From assembly GCA_021324465.1 (NCBI GenBank), contig JAJPJB010000011.1:1-64000 (forward strand): DNA of 64,000 nt, in the 5' to 3' direction. Of this stretch, positions 18,046 to 26,544 are shown in pieces. The first letter of the stretch is position 1. Each line of letters begins with the position of its first letter. A program made the translations under genes and the position numbers. A model generated the notes under the pieces. That model searched no databases and had not been told where the DNA came from. It saw nothing but the letters and a program-made list of their open reading frames with translations. The stretch comes from Hyphomicrobiaceae bacterium (GTDB lineage: Bacteria; Pseudomonadota; Alphaproteobacteria; Rhizobiales; Xanthobacteraceae).

Positions 18046-19674
18046 ATGGCCATCCGCTCGCGTTTCGAGACGCATGAGGTGTTCAATCAGGCGCCGCCTT
18101 ACGAGGACGTCGACCTGTTCACAAGCGATGTGCCGCTTGTGGACGCGGTCAAGGCCAATGCCGGCGCGCAGGAACTGCCGGCCCTGGCCGCCTTCGGCCG
18201 ACAATGGGGCACGGGCAGAATGTTTGCGCGGGGCCGCCAGGCCAATGAAAATCCGCCCAAGCTCCATGCCTTTGATGCCAAAGGCTTTCGCCGCGACACG
18301 GTCGAATATCACCCGGCCTATCATTCCCTGATGCGGGAGAGCATCGCGGCCGGCCTGCATGCCTCCACCTGGTCCGACAGGGGCAAGCGCGCGCCGCCGC
18401 CCGCCGAAGTCGCCCGCACTGCTCGCTTCTATATGGCCGCGCAGGTCGAGACCGGACATCTATGCCCGATCACCATGACGCGGGCGGCCCTTGCCGCGCT
18501 CGCTGCCGCGCCCGATCTTGCCACCGAGATCGCGCCAAAAGTGCTGTCGCGCAGCTACGAGGCCGCATTCCGACCGTGGTGGGAAAAACCCGGCGTCACG
18601 CTCGGCATGGGCATGACGGAGAAGCAGGGCGGCACCGATGTACGTGCCAATACTACGACGGCGGCCCCGGACAGCGACGGTTATGCGATCACCGGCCACA
18701 AATGGTTCATGTCCGCGCCGATGAGCGACATGTTTTTGGTGCTGGCGCAAGCGCCGGGCGGGCTGACCTGTTTCCTGCTGCCGCGCTTTCGTCCCGACGG
18801 CTCCGTCAACGGGCTGCGCTTGCAGCGGCTCAAGGACAAGCTCGGCAACCGCTCCAATGCCTCGAGCGAAGTCGAATTCGTCGATGCCTTCGCCTGGCGT
18901 GTCGGCGACGAAGGCAAGGGCATCCGCACCATCCTGCAGATGGTGCAATTGACGCGGCTCGATTGCGCGATCGCATCCGCCGCCCTGATACGCATGGCGC
19001 TGGCGCAGGCCGTGCACCATTGCCGCCATCGTTCGGTATTCGGCAGGCGCCTCTACGACCAACCGATGATGCGTGCTGTCCTCGCCGACATGGCGCTCGA
19101 CGTCGAAGCCGCTGTGGCCTTGATATTTCGCTTAGCGCGGGCATTCGATCACGCCGCCGCCGACGTGCACGCCGCGGCCTATGCGCGACTTCTGACACCG
19201 GCGGCCAAATTTTGGGTCTGCAAGCTCGCGCCCGGCCTTGTGTTCGAAGCGATGGAATGCCTGGGCGGCAACGCTTATGTCGAGGAAAGTCTGTTGCCGC
19301 GGCTTTATCGCGAGGCGCCGGTCAATGCGATCTGGGAAGGCTCAGGCAATGTCATGTGCCTTGATGTATTGCGTGCGCTCAAAGGCAAAGAGGAGGCCGC
19401 ACTCTTTGCGACGCTGATGCGCGAGGCTGAGATCAAGAGTGTTGCAGACGCCGCGCAGCCCGACGCCCTCGACGAGCGGCGCGCTCGCCTTGCTGTCGAA
19501 CAGCTTGCACTTGCGGCAGCCGCCGCGGCACTAAGGGAAAGCGCGCCGCCGCTGGTCGCCGACGCATTCATGCGCACGCGCGTCGCCAGCATGGGTGATG
19601 CATTTCATGGCACCGTGGCAATCGAAGATACGACCTGCACATCATTACTGCAGCGTGTCCTGCCGGAGCGATGA
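18046..19674 (+). CDS. aidB: AidB-type acyl-CoA dehydrogenase family protein
   Basis: 542 residues from the ATG at 18046 (MAIRSRFETHEVFNQ). The length and order fit AidB: an N-terminal tetramer segment with PPYEDVDLF, the acyl-CoA dehydrogenase fold with MTEKQGGTDVRANTT and GHKWFMSAPMSD at the FAD site, and the AidB-specific NAIWEGSGNVMCLDVLRA near the end. AidB belongs to the adaptive response to DNA alkylation in E. coli, binds DNA, and has weak isovaleryl-CoA dehydrogenase activity. No ada or alkB is nearby. The gene is divergent from pyrB. Confidence 0.88.
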   Translation: MAIRSRFETHEVFNQAPPYEDVDLFTSDVPLVDAVKANAGAQELPALAAFGRQWGTGRMFARGRQANENPPKLHAFDAKGFRRDTVEYHPAYHSLMRESIAAGLHASTWSDRGKRAPPPAEVARTARFYMAAQVETGHLCPITMTRAALAALAAAPDLATEIAPKVLSRSYEAAFRPWWEKPGVTLGMGMTEKQGGTDVRANTTTAAPDSDGYAITGHKWFMSAPMSDMFLVLAQAPGGLTCFLLPRFRPDGSVNGLRLQRLKDKLGNRSNASSEVEFVDAFAWRVGDEGKGIRTILQMVQLTRLDCAIASAALIRMALAQAVHHCRHRSVFGRRLYDQPMMRAVLADMALDVEAAVALIFRLARAFDHAAADVHAAAYARLLTPAAKFWVCKLAPGLVFEAMECLGGNAYVEESLLPRLYREAPVNAIWEGSGNVMCLDVLRALKGKEEAALFATLMREAEIKSVADAAQPDALDERRARLAVEQLALAAAAAALRESAPPLVADAFMRTRVASMGDAFHGTVAIEDTTCTSLLQRVLPER

Positions 19675-20046
19675 GGCCTGCCGCAGGGCACGCTGTTCCA
19701 GGAACCGCCGCAAGCTCCCTTCGTTTTCACCTAACATGTTGCATGGCGCGCGAATGTCGCGGGCTGCAAGGGAGAGATCGCGCTTATTCGCCCGGTTGCC
19801 CGACGAGCAGCCCGCACTGCTGAATGCGATTGTGTCTGAAACGGGGCAGGCGCCGCGTGTGCGCCGCGTTTCTTTGATTTGTGATCGCCATCACAAAAAG
19901 GAGGAAAGAGCGGAATAACGTGGTTCAATTTCGATCCTTGCAGATGTGCCATGCGCACGCACACCTCGCGGTGCATCATTTATGATTTATCTGGTGCCGC
20001 GGGACAAAAGGGCGCTTCGGTGTTTTTGCAGAAGGACACGTGAACC
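19675..20046. other. Intergenic region with a CRP-like palindrome and a His-rich micro-ORF
   Basis: It contains the palindrome listed separately (19878-19897), an AGGAGG at 19899-19904, and a 21-codon frame from GTG 19920 to TGA 19985 whose last 13 codons read MCHAHAHLAVHHL. The SD-to-GTG spacing of 15 is too long for confident translation. It probably forms the leader of the small exported protein gene at 20047. Confidence 0.4.
19878..19897. promoter_or_regulatory. CRP/FNR-type palindromic operator
   Basis: TTTGTGAT-CGCC-ATCACAAA is a perfect inverted repeat with eight-base arms and includes TGTGA-N6-TCACA, the consensus half-sites of the CRP family. It lies 150-170 bases upstream of the exported-protein gene at 20047 and about 200 bases past aidB. 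The binding factor is not identified; FixK/FNR sites normally read TTGAT instead. Confidence 0.55.
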
Positions 20047-20331
20047 ATGTCTAACACTCCCGCAGGCCGAATCTTGAAAGGCCGCTCGCTTGCGACCCAC
20101 GCCGCGGTCGTTGTGCTTGCAGCGTCGGTCGCCGCGGCTACACCAAGCTCAGCGGCGACGCATCGCGGCGCCAAAGCGGCTCACGCGCACACTTACAACT
20201 ATTTTGCGCCCAGCCAAGCCGATCCGCCGGCACTGACGCCAGGGCAGCTCGGCTACCGCGTCAATCCGGTGCTGCCGAGCAACGGCTTCGGTCCGCCCGA
20301 TCCGGCAAGCTGCGGCGGCTTTCACTGCTAA
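20047..20331 (+). CDS. Small exported protein of unknown function
   Basis: 94 residues with AAGGA nine bases before the ATG. Residues 1-37 form a signal peptide: a basic start (RILKGRSLATH), a hydrophobic stretch (AAVVVLAASVAAA) and an SSA-ATH cleavage region. The mature part of about 58 residues is rich in His, Pro and Gly and ends CGGFHC, giving two closely spaced cysteines. No family is recognised. The upstream CRP-like palindrome suggests regulated expression. It is convergent with ruvX. Confidence 0.75.
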   Translation: MSNTPAGRILKGRSLATHAAVVVLAASVAAATPSSAATHRGAKAAHAHTYNYFAPSQADPPALTPGQLGYRVNPVLPSNGFGPPDPASCGGFHC

Positions 20332-20418
20332 TGCTTGAACGATCGCGAGCGAGTAGTTGCGAGCGGGATGACAGATCGAACCATGATCCCGCTCGCAACG
20401 TCGAGGCACCGTTCCCGC

Positions 20419-20898
20419 TCACAGCGCCTCGAGCGTTCCGCCTGCCAGCCGGTCGAGCGCACCTTGCAAAATGTAGCTGGCGGCGTGTTGATCGATCACC
20501 GCTTTACGTCTGGCGCGGCTCGCATCCGCCGCTATCAGCGCGCGTTCGACGGCGGCCGTCGAAAGCCGCTCGTCCCATAATGCAATAGGCAGCTCTGTGA
20601 GCCGCGCAAGATTGCGCGCGAACGCGCGGGTCGCCTGTGCGCGCGGCCCTTCGGATCCGTCCATATTGATCGGCAGACCGAGAACGAGCGCGACCGCGCG
20701 GCGCTCGCCCGCCAGGGCAAGGATGCGCCGGGCATCGATCTGAAAGCGTTGCCGCGCGATGGTTTCGACTGGCGCGGCAATGCGCCGCTCCGGATCGCTC
20801 ACCGCGACGCCAATCGTTCTGGTGCCGAGGTCAAGCCCGATCAGCGCGCCGCGCTTGGGCAATAGTGCAGCGGTTTCGGTGAGCGTCATGACCGGCAT
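20419..20898 (-). CDS. ruvX: Putative pre-16S rRNA nuclease / Holliday junction resolvase-like YqgF
   Basis: 159 residues. The RNase H-like core begins LIGLDLGTRTIGVAVSD with the first catalytic Asp, followed by VLGLPINMDGSEGPRA with the family LPxNMDG motif, DERLSTAA with the Glu, and DQHAASYILQ near the end with the last Asp. YqgF proteins trim the 5' end of 16S rRNA precursors and were also proposed as Holliday junction resolvases. An alternative start at codon 4 (20889) is possible. Confidence 0.95.
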   Translation of the reverse strand: MPVMTLTETAALLPKRGALIGLDLGTRTIGVAVSDPERRIAAPVETIARQRFQIDARRILALAGERRAVALVLGLPINMDGSEGPRAQATRAFARNLARLTELPIALWDERLSTAAVERALIAADASRARRKAVIDQHAASYILQGALDRLAGGTLEAL

Positions 20899-21002
20899 AA
20901 GCCAACTTTCTCGTCCTTGTGTCTGCGGGCGGGCTTTTCGCCTTGCGCGGCCGCGACTATCTTGTCCGCATTTTCAAGGTTCCAGCCGCGCATAGGTCCA
21001 CC

Positions 21003-21701
21003 ATGAAGATCACCTGGTATGGCCATTCCGCTTTTCGTCTCGACTTTGCCGGGCAGGCAGTTCTGATCGATCCGTTCTTCACCGGCAATCCGGCCTTCGT
21101 TTCCGATAAGGCGGCCGCAATCCAGGGCGTATCGCACATCGTCCTCACCCACGGCCACAGCGATCATGTCGGTGATACGCTCGACATCGCCAGATCGAAC
21201 GGCGCGACCGTGACGACGTCCTACGATCTTGGCATGTGGCTTGTCTCGAAGGGACTGGAAAAACTCAACCCAATGAATACCGGCGGCACCACCGATCTCG
21301 GCGCTTTCACGGTCACTTTGGTGCGTGCCGATCATTCCTCCGGCGATATCGTTAATGGCGTGTCGGTCTATCTCGGCAATCCGAACGGTGCGATCATCAA
21401 AGCGAAGGGGGAGCCGACCGTCTATCACCTGGGCGATACCGACATTTTCTCCGACATGGCGCTGATTGCCGAAATTCACCAGCCGAAAATCGCCTTTGTG
21501 CCGATCGGCGACCGCTTCACGATGAGCCCGGTGACGGCGGCAATGGCGGTTAAGCGCTTTCTCAACGTGGAAACCGTTGTCCCATGCCACTACGGCTCGT
21601 TCCCAATCATCGAACCCAATGCCGACAAATTCATCGCGGCGATGCGTGGCGAAAAGGCCAGGGTGATCGTGCCGGACAAGGGCAAGGCGTTCGATGTGTA
21701 A
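21003..21701 (+). CDS. Metal-dependent hydrolase, UPF0173 / YtkL-like metallo-beta-lactamase fold
   Basis: 232 residues starting [15 protein letters not shown], the standard start of UPF0173 proteins; the longer open frame upstream is not similar. The metal motif [10 protein letters not shown] gives His50, His52, Asp54 and His55. [11 protein letters not shown] and [13 protein letters not shown] supply the remaining ligands. The cellular substrate is unknown for the family. It is divergent from ruvX, and the next gene starts 24 bases after its stop, so those two may share a transcript. Confidence 0.95.
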   Translation: MKITWYGHSAFRLDFAGQAVLIDPFFTGNPAFVSDKAAAIQGVSHIVLTHGHSDHVGDTLDIARSNGATVTTSYDLGMWLVSKGLEKLNPMNTGGTTDLGAFTVTLVRADHSSGDIVNGVSVYLGNPNGAIIKAKGEPTVYHLGDTDIFSDMALIAEIHQPKIAFVPIGDRFTMSPVTAAMAVKRFLNVETVVPCHYGSFPIIEPNADKFIAAMRGEKARVIVPDKGKAFDV

Positions 21702-21724
21702 GGTGTTCGCACCGGGGGACGCGC

Positions 21725-22504
21725 ATGCCGCCCGTCGCTAAAGTCGTTGTCGCCGCGTTGGCTTTGGCAGCTTCGGTTTCCGGCATGGCTGTCGCGGCAG
21801 CGGCGGAGATAAAGGTGGTCAGCGGCGGCGCCTTCAAGCAGGTGCTGAGCGCGCTTGCCGCCCAATATGAAAAAGAGAGCGGCAACAAGATTGACGTCAT
21901 CTACCAAACCGTCGGGCAGCATCTGGCTTTGATCCGCAGCGGCAGGGAGGATTTTGACGTCGCCGTTTTGACGCCCGATGCCATCGACAGTCTCGCCAAC
22001 GACGGCAAGATCGTCGCCGGCAGCCGCGCCGATCTCGCCAAAACCGGTGTTGGCGTCGCGGTGAAGGCGTCCGCGCCGGTGCCTGACATCAGCACGGTCG
22101 ACGCATTCAAGCAGGCGCTCCTGGCCGCCAAGTCGGTCGCCTATATCGATCCCAAGGCCGGCGGTTCGAGCGGCATCTATGTCGAGCGCTTGTTGGAGCG
22201 ACTCGGCATTGCCGATCGGATCAAGGCCAAGGCGGTATTGGTGCAGGGCGGGGCCGTCGCCGATCACGTCGCCAACGGCGAGGCCGAGATCGGCGTCCAT
22301 CAGATCAGTGAGATTCTTCCGGTTGCCGGCGTAAAATTGGTGGGACCGCTGCCGGCGGAGATTCAGAACTACACGATCTATGCGGCTGGGCTTGGCACGC
22401 GCGCCAGGGACGCGATGGCCGCCGGAGCGTTTCTGCACTTTCTCGCGAGCTCGCGGGCTCTGCCGGTCATCAGGGCCAAGGGCATGGAAGCCGCTTCGCC
22501 GTAA
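21725..22504 (+). CDS. ModA-like periplasmic substrate-binding protein
   Basis: 259 residues from the ATG at 21725. The signal peptide is MPPVAKVVVAALALAASVSG ending near AAAAE. The mature chain has the extracellular solute-binding fold of molybdate/sulfate receptors (IKVVSGGAFKQVLSALAAQYEKESG, then DFDVAVLTPDAIDSLANDGKI). No ModB or ModC permease genes follow, so it is an orphan receptor; many orphan ModA-like proteins in Hyphomicrobiales have no proven ligand. It ends 125 bases before a convergent DUF1127 gene. Confidence 0.88.
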   Translation: MPPVAKVVVAALALAASVSGMAVAAAAEIKVVSGGAFKQVLSALAAQYEKESGNKIDVIYQTVGQHLALIRSGREDFDVAVLTPDAIDSLANDGKIVAGSRADLAKTGVGVAVKASAPVPDISTVDAFKQALLAAKSVAYIDPKAGGSSGIYVERLLERLGIADRIKAKAVLVQGGAVADHVANGEAEIGVHQISEILPVAGVKLVGPLPAEIQNYTIYAAGLGTRARDAMAAGAFLHFLASSRALPVIRAKGMEAASP

Positions 22505-22550
22505 AACCGCCTCGGTCGTTGTGCGCTTCCCGGCTCGCCTGCACAACGTC

Positions 22551-22580
22551 GCAAAAGAGAACGCCCGACCGAAGCCGGGC
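22551..22580 (-). terminator. Intrinsic terminator of the DUF1127 gene
   Basis: On the minus strand GCCCGGC-TTCG-GTCGGGC (22580-22563) forms a seven-pair stem with a TTCG loop, followed by GTTCTCTTTT. It lies 50 bases past the DUF1127 stop. The plus-strand hairpin may also stop the convergent ModA-like gene. Confidence 0.7.
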
Positions 22581-22628
22581 GCTAATTGCCGACCGCGCAG
22601 CGCGGCCGGATATCATCATTTTGCAATT

Positions 22629-22781
22629 TTAGTGACGGGCCTGTTCCCAGGCAATCCGCGGGATATCGCTCCGCGTAATGCCGATATCGGCAAGTTCCCG
22701 GTCGCTGAGGTGCGAGAGCTCGTCCACGGCGACCCCATATCGCTTCCAAGCCTGGAAGAATCGGATGATGGACAACAGCAT
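22629..22781 (-). CDS. DUF1127 domain small protein
   Basis: 50 residues: MLLSIIRFFQAWKRYGVAVD, then ELSHLSDRELADIGITRSDI. The second half is the DUF1127 signature. GGAGAAAGGAAC lies just upstream of the ATG at 22781, which fixes the start although the frame runs further up. Small DUF1127 proteins of alphaproteobacteria are Arg-rich; some bind RNA or affect phosphate and stress responses. A terminator follows. Confidence 0.92.
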   Translation of the reverse strand: MLLSIIRFFQAWKRYGVAVDELSHLSDRELADIGITRSDIPRIAWEQARH

Positions 22782-23160
22782 GGTTCTTGTTCCTTTCTCC
22801 GGCACAGGTACCGGAATCGAGAGGGAATATAGGTATCGATGGTGCGTCGCAAAATGGGATTGCTGCAGCGCAGCTACGCACTTTTCGCATGACACGACGC
22901 AATGATTTTTAAGAGTTTTCTGCCGCGAACTGGAATACCTGGCGACATTAGAGGTCGTCGCCATTGACCTGTCATGTGATTGGCGCATTGCTGTAAACGT
23001 CGCTCGCCGCACTCAGACCCCGCACCTCTTGCCGGCACAAAGTTCCCTTCGCCTGGTTTGTTGCGCCACTTGCCCGAGTTCCGCCCGCGGATGATCGTTC
23101 ATGTGCCGCAGTTGCGCACTGGTATTGCCGCGTCCATTGCGTTGTGTCGGGGAGTTTCCG

Positions 23161-23364
23161 ATGGGGACCACTTTGGATCACCGCCGTTGCGCCGAAGAGT
23201 GCATTGCAATGGCGCGACAGGCCGAGGACAACAACGATAAGGCGCTGTGGCTCGCGCTCGCCCAATCTTGGGTGAAACTGGCGGAGCATGTTTCCCGGCT
23301 TGAAAGCAATGCCGATCTCGCGGACGAGCCGGCACTCGCGTCCGAGGCGGCGCAGCCCTCCTGA
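23161..23364 (+). CDS. Conserved hypothetical 67-residue helical protein
   Basis: The frame from ATG 23161 reads MGTTLDHRRCAEECIAMARQ and continues LWLALAQSWVKLAEHVSRLE. This matches a short two-helix family found in many copies in Bradyrhizobium and relatives, where the pattern is ECxxxAxxA...LxxAxxWxxLA. No function is assigned in the family. There are no membrane or signal segments. It stands alone between the DUF1127 gene and the Cys-rich exported protein. The longer frame upstream is not similar to the family. Confidence 0.8.
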   Translation: MGTTLDHRRCAEECIAMARQAEDNNDKALWLALAQSWVKLAEHVSRLESNADLADEPALASEAAQPS

Positions 23365-23457
23365 GCGCCGCCGGACTGGTCAGACGAATGGCTTCATGTC
23401 GCTTCGGCGCGGTGGCGGCAGCGCGCCAGGCACTCCATGCGCAATGCGAATGCGGCG

Positions 23458-23739
23458 TTACTGGCCGTGACTGGCCAGCACTTTCTGGCATGCCGCGCTG
23501 ATCTTGGTGCGGTTGGCCTGCAGACAGCCAAGAATCCCCAGAACATCATTTGGATTAACCTGCAGCTGGGTCTGACAGTACTTGGTCACGTCCGGATGAC
23601 AGGCGGCGCGTTCCTGCGGATTGCCCTGGTCTACGCCCATGCCTTTGACGGGCGGCGGTTGCGGCGGCAATGTCTGAGCGTGGCTCGCGGCTGCAACGAC
23701 AAGTGAGAAGGCGACGATCAAGACCGGTCTGCGGATCAT
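23458..23739 (-). CDS. Exported Cys-rich-repeat small protein
   Basis: 93 residues. The signal peptide MIRRPVLIVAFSLVVAAASHA is cleaved before QTLPPQPPP. The mature protein carries one Cys-rich repeat: ACHPDVTKYCQTQLQVNPND followed by GILGCLQANRTKISAACQKV, with four cysteines spaced as in Golgi-apparatus-protein-like (GLG1) repeats, which are frequent in periplasmic proteins of Hyphomicrobiales. The four cysteines probably form two disulfides. No function is known. Confidence 0.88.
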   Translation of the reverse strand: MIRRPVLIVAFSLVVAAASHAQTLPPQPPPVKGMGVDQGNPQERAACHPDVTKYCQTQLQVNPNDVLGILGCLQANRTKISAACQKVLASHGQ

Positions 23740-24110
23740 GGTCCTTTCTTCCGGGCCCTCGGCCCGCCCCCTGTGGTCTGCTCCAAACCGTAAGCGACAA
23801 GGTCCCGAGATTGGCGGTGTCCCGATGCCTCATCAGCGCAAGCGCTTGCCGATGATCGGCCCGCGAATTTTAGGACAAAAAGCACCCCCGAAACCCTGTA
23901 AGTCGCAAGTACGTTGCCGACATTTCGCGGAAACTGCAAACGCCCGAAGCGAGTTTTACAGTCCTAAGCGGCGGCAACCGCAATTTAAATCTTTGCTGAG
24001 ACATGAACGGCACAGTTGCGTTTTCGGCAGGTCTGTGCACTTGCGCCCCTGCCGGCTGCGGCGATAGATGTCGCCGCTCAATGCCTATATTCGTGGCACC
24101 ACAATAGCAG
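23740..24110. other. Intergenic region upstream of tRNA-Val
   Basis: About 370 bases containing the leader of the minus-strand Cys-rich gene and the tRNA-Val promoter region. CTATAT at 24085-24090 could be the tRNA -10 box, but no matching -35 box was seen. No frame with recognisable similarity was found on either strand. Confidence 0.4.
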
Positions 24111-24186
24111 GGGCGGTTAGCTCAGTTGGTAGAGCGTCTGCTTTACACGCAGAATGTCGGCGGTTCGAGTCCGTCACCGCCCACCA
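24111..24186 (+). tRNA. tRNA-Val (anticodon TAC)
   Basis: 76 bases including an encoded CCA. The acceptor GGGCGGT (24111-24117) pairs with ACCGCCC (24176-24182). The D arm is AGCTCAGTTGGTAGAGC, the anticodon loop TTTACAC has TAC at 34-36, and the T loop reads GGTTCGAGTCC. All stems close. Confidence 0.98.
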
Positions 24187-24189
24187 TGC

Positions 24190-24550
24190 TCAGCGGGTGT
24201 CCGGTCCGGAGACATGGGTGACACATGGGCGACAACCTGTGTCGAACGGGTTGTCGATGCTCTGCAAGGTCCTCTGCTCCAGGTCGATATAGCCGAGACG
24301 ATAGTGCATGAAGCTGACGAGCCAAATCCGGTCGTCGGTTTGTTTGATGCCTACGGTCCGGCCAGCGAACACTTGGCTCAGATCAATTGAGCCCTTCCAG
24401 ACCCGTCGCATTGTAACGCGTGAGCATTTGGCAGCCGGTCTTGCGGAAAATGCCGAACTCCCGGCACACCTCGCTCATGCCCTCGCCCTCGAGAAGACGG
24501 GCGACAATGGGAGGACGCTCCTCCGTCACCGAACACTCCTTCCACGGCAT
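24190..24550 (-). pseudogene. Internally deleted IS481-type transposase remnant
   Basis: From ATG 24550 the frame reads MPWKECSVTEERPPIVARLL, then MSEVCREFGIFRKTG, the helix-turn-helix start of an IS481-family transposase, and stops after YNATGLEGLN. A shifted frame at 24411-24190 continues with VKGIKQ-like residues (FAGRTVGIKQTDDRIWLVSF, then YIDLEQRTLQSIDNPF), the extreme C-terminus of the same family. The whole DDE catalytic core, roughly 250 residues, is missing between the two ends and the junction is out of frame. It abuts the 3' end of tRNA-Val. No matching terminal inverted repeats or target duplication could be defined. Confidence 0.75.
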
Positions 24551-24706
24551 CGACACCTCCCGCCAAATGGCGAAAAGTGCTACCCATGTGGCCGGTACGT
24601 TTTGTCACCTTTCTCTCAGGCCGGAGAGCGCTGTGGGAACCGCGTGGCGGGTGACGCCGTGGGGAACGTGCGCCTGGCATGATTGCTGCTCGCTCAAAAG
24701 AAATCT

Positions 24707-24753
24707 CGCCCGCGGCCTCGCAGACAAAAAAACACTGCGATGGCGCGCGGGCG
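24707..24753. repeat. Nested inverted repeat downstream of hupB
   Basis: Outer arms CGCCCGCG (24707-24714) and CGCGGGCG (24746-24753); inner arms CGCAG (24719-24723) and CTGCG (24735-24739), with a run of seven A (T on the minus strand) in the loop. It lies 44 bases past the hupB stop. The T-run is in the loop, so this is not a classical terminator. Confidence 0.55.
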
Positions 24754-24796
24754 GTGAGTGGCGCGCGGCTCCGCTAACCGCGTTCCTGGCGGAAGA

Positions 24797-25090
24797 TCAG
24801 ATCGCTTCTTTGAGTTCCTTGGAGGCGCGGAAGGCCACTTTCTTGCTGGCCTTGATCTGGATCGGCTGGCCGGTCGCGGGATTGCGTCCCATGCGCGCGG
24901 GACGCTTGCGAACCTGGAGAATGCCCAGGCCGCCGATGCGGATGCGTTCGCCCTTCTTCAGGTGCTTGACGATATTTCCCACCAAACCGCCGAGGATCGC
25001 TTCTGCCTGCTTCTTGGAAATTTCGTTGTCCTCCGCAAGGCTCGCGGCGAGATGCTTCAATGTAACCGTGGTAGCGGTTTTACTTGCCAT
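24797..25090 (-). CDS. HU family DNA-binding protein
   Basis: 97 residues from ATG 25090, with GAGGAGGG just upstream. The HU fold is clear: an N-terminal helix pair (LKHLAASLAEDNEISKKQAE), the beta arm with RKRPARMGRNPATGQPI carrying the RNP tip that inserts into the minor groove, and the final helix AFRASKELKEA. It is the small nucleoid protein that bends DNA. Relative to E. coli HU it has a few extra residues at the start. It is monocistronic, between the transposase remnant and tRNA-Asp. Confidence 0.96.
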   Translation of the reverse strand: MASKTATTVTLKHLAASLAEDNEISKKQAEAILGGLVGNIVKHLKKGERIRIGGLGILQVRKRPARMGRNPATGQPIQIKASKKVAFRASKELKEAI

Positions 25091-25301
25091 TAGACCCTCC
25101 TCAATGAAGCGGTAGCGTGAAAAAGCGCCGCTCACGGCGAAGCAGTTAAACGATTCGGGTGCGGCTGACCACGCTTGTTTTGCCGATTCCACCGATGTTT
25201 TCGGCACTCGTGGGCTGTCTGAGGTCGCTTCATGGCAAGGATATGGCGCGTGTTCAGGTCTGATGAAAAGGTGAAGAAGCGCCGATGAAAAGCCAAATTC
25301 C

Positions 25302-25329
25302 TTGACTTGGGGGCGGGTGCGCCTTAACT
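25302..25329 (+). promoter_or_regulatory. Probable sigma-70 promoter of tRNA-Asp
   Basis: TTGACT (25302-25307), 16-base spacer, TTAACT (25324-25329). Transcription would begin near 25336, nine bases before the tRNA. The GC-rich spacer and discriminator fit a stable-RNA promoter. Confidence 0.55.
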
Positions 25330-25344
25330 CCCGACCGCGCCCGC

Positions 25345-25421
25345 GGGGGCGTAGCTCAGTTGGTCAGAGCGTCGGCCTGTCACGCCGAAGGTCGCGGGTT
25401 CGAGCCCCGTCGCTCCCGCCA
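25345..25421 (+). tRNA. tRNA-Asp (anticodon GTC)
   Basis: 77 bases with encoded CCA. The acceptor GGGGGCG (25345-25351) pairs with CGCTCCC (25411-25417) with one G-T pair. The anticodon loop CTGTCAC lies within stem TCGGC/GCCGA and has GTC at 34-36. The T arm is GCGGGTTCGAGCCCCGT. Confidence 0.98.
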
Positions 25422-25510
25422 TTTCAATGGCTTAGCTCCAATTCCACACAGAAATCGTGAGCTTTCACGCCGGCTTGGCCTAGTGCTGGACGCTGAGAGG
25501 CCGTGCGCGT

Positions 25511-26443
25511 TCAGCCCGTATAGATTGGCGCCGGCTGGGTGAAGAAGCTCCACAAGATGTGATAGACCAGCGCGTAATTTTTTTGCTGGAAGCTCGCATG
25601 CGAGATGCCTGGCATCACGGCAAAGTGCTTATCCGGGTTGGGCAGGCGGGTGAAGAAGGCGACCAGATCGGCAAAGCTGGCAATGCCGTCCCACTGCCCG
25701 CGCATGATCAGGGTCGGTACGGTAATCTTCTCCGGTTCAACCACCGGTAGCTTTGAGCACATATCGACATAGGTGCCCGTCGGCACGGAATCGTCGAGCG
25801 CGGTGACCGCATCGGCAAACGCGTCGATGACGTTTTCGTCCGCCGTACCCGGGTGATCGCGATCGAAGATCGAATGAATGAAGGCCTTGTCGATCGGCCT
25901 CCGGTTCCTGGCCTTGAACTCCGACAGCTTCTTCTTGCGTTCGGCAAGGGTTGGCGAGCCCTCACCGGTCCAGACCATGGCATCGAGCGCCAAGCGCCCG
26001 ACCATTTCCGGATGGCGCTGCGCGAACATGGCGGCGCGCAGCGCGCCTGACGAAATGCCATAGACCAAGAGCGGACGCCGCCCGCGCAGCTTCCAGATGT
26101 AAGTCGCGGCGGCGTGGCAATCGTCGGCACCTTGCGCGATCGGCGCATTGTTGTCGCGGCTCTTGTCGGAGCGGCCATAGCCCTCCATGTCGACGCACCA
26201 GCAATCGAAGCCGCGGCGGGCAAACCAGTCCATGACGGACGAATCCGGCCGGCCTTTGACGTGAAGATCGAACGTCGGCTGCGAGGCCATCGATGAGCCG
26301 TGCACGAACAGAATCGTGCCGGCGGTGTCCTTTGGATCGCCCGCATATTTCTCGAACATGAACAGCTTTACGCTGCCCTCTTTGGCGGTCCAGTGCTCTT
26401 CGCCTTTGATTTGGCCGGAAGAAATCGCGGTCACGTCATTCAT
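25511..26443 (-). CDS. Alpha/beta hydrolase
   Basis: 310 residues without a signal peptide. The alpha/beta hydrolase core shows FVHGSSM at the oxyanion position (residues 46-52), the nucleophile elbow YGISSGA with Ser131, an Asp in RGQWDGIA and a His in GISHASF close to the C-terminus, so the triad is complete. An acidic lid-like section lies around 150-200. The substrate is unknown; esterases and dienelactone-hydrolase relatives share these motifs. It ends before, and runs in the same direction as, the TctC-type receptor gene 100 bases upstream, so both may be one transcript. Confidence 0.9.
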   Translation of the reverse strand: MNDVTAISSGQIKGEEHWTAKEGSVKLFMFEKYAGDPKDTAGTILFVHGSSMASQPTFDLHVKGRPDSSVMDWFARRGFDCWCVDMEGYGRSDKSRDNNAPIAQGADDCHAAATYIWKLRGRRPLLVYGISSGALRAAMFAQRHPEMVGRLALDAMVWTGEGSPTLAERKKKLSEFKARNRRPIDKAFIHSIFDRDHPGTADENVIDAFADAVTALDDSVPTGTYVDMCSKLPVVEPEKITVPTLIMRGQWDGIASFADLVAFFTRLPNPDKHFAVMPGISHASFQQKNYALVYHILWSFFTQPAPIYTG

Positions 26444-26544
26444 GCTGCACCTACAGAGCTTGGTTGAGGAGCGAAGCGACGAAACAAACCAGTTTGGCGC
26501 CGCGCCCGGACTGCTTCATTTGCTCGCAATGGCGCGCAATTTCC

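Noticed and set aside
24111-24186. Attachment site of an integrated element at tRNA-Val
   Set aside because: I could not find a repeat of the tRNA 3' end downstream, and no integrase gene is present.
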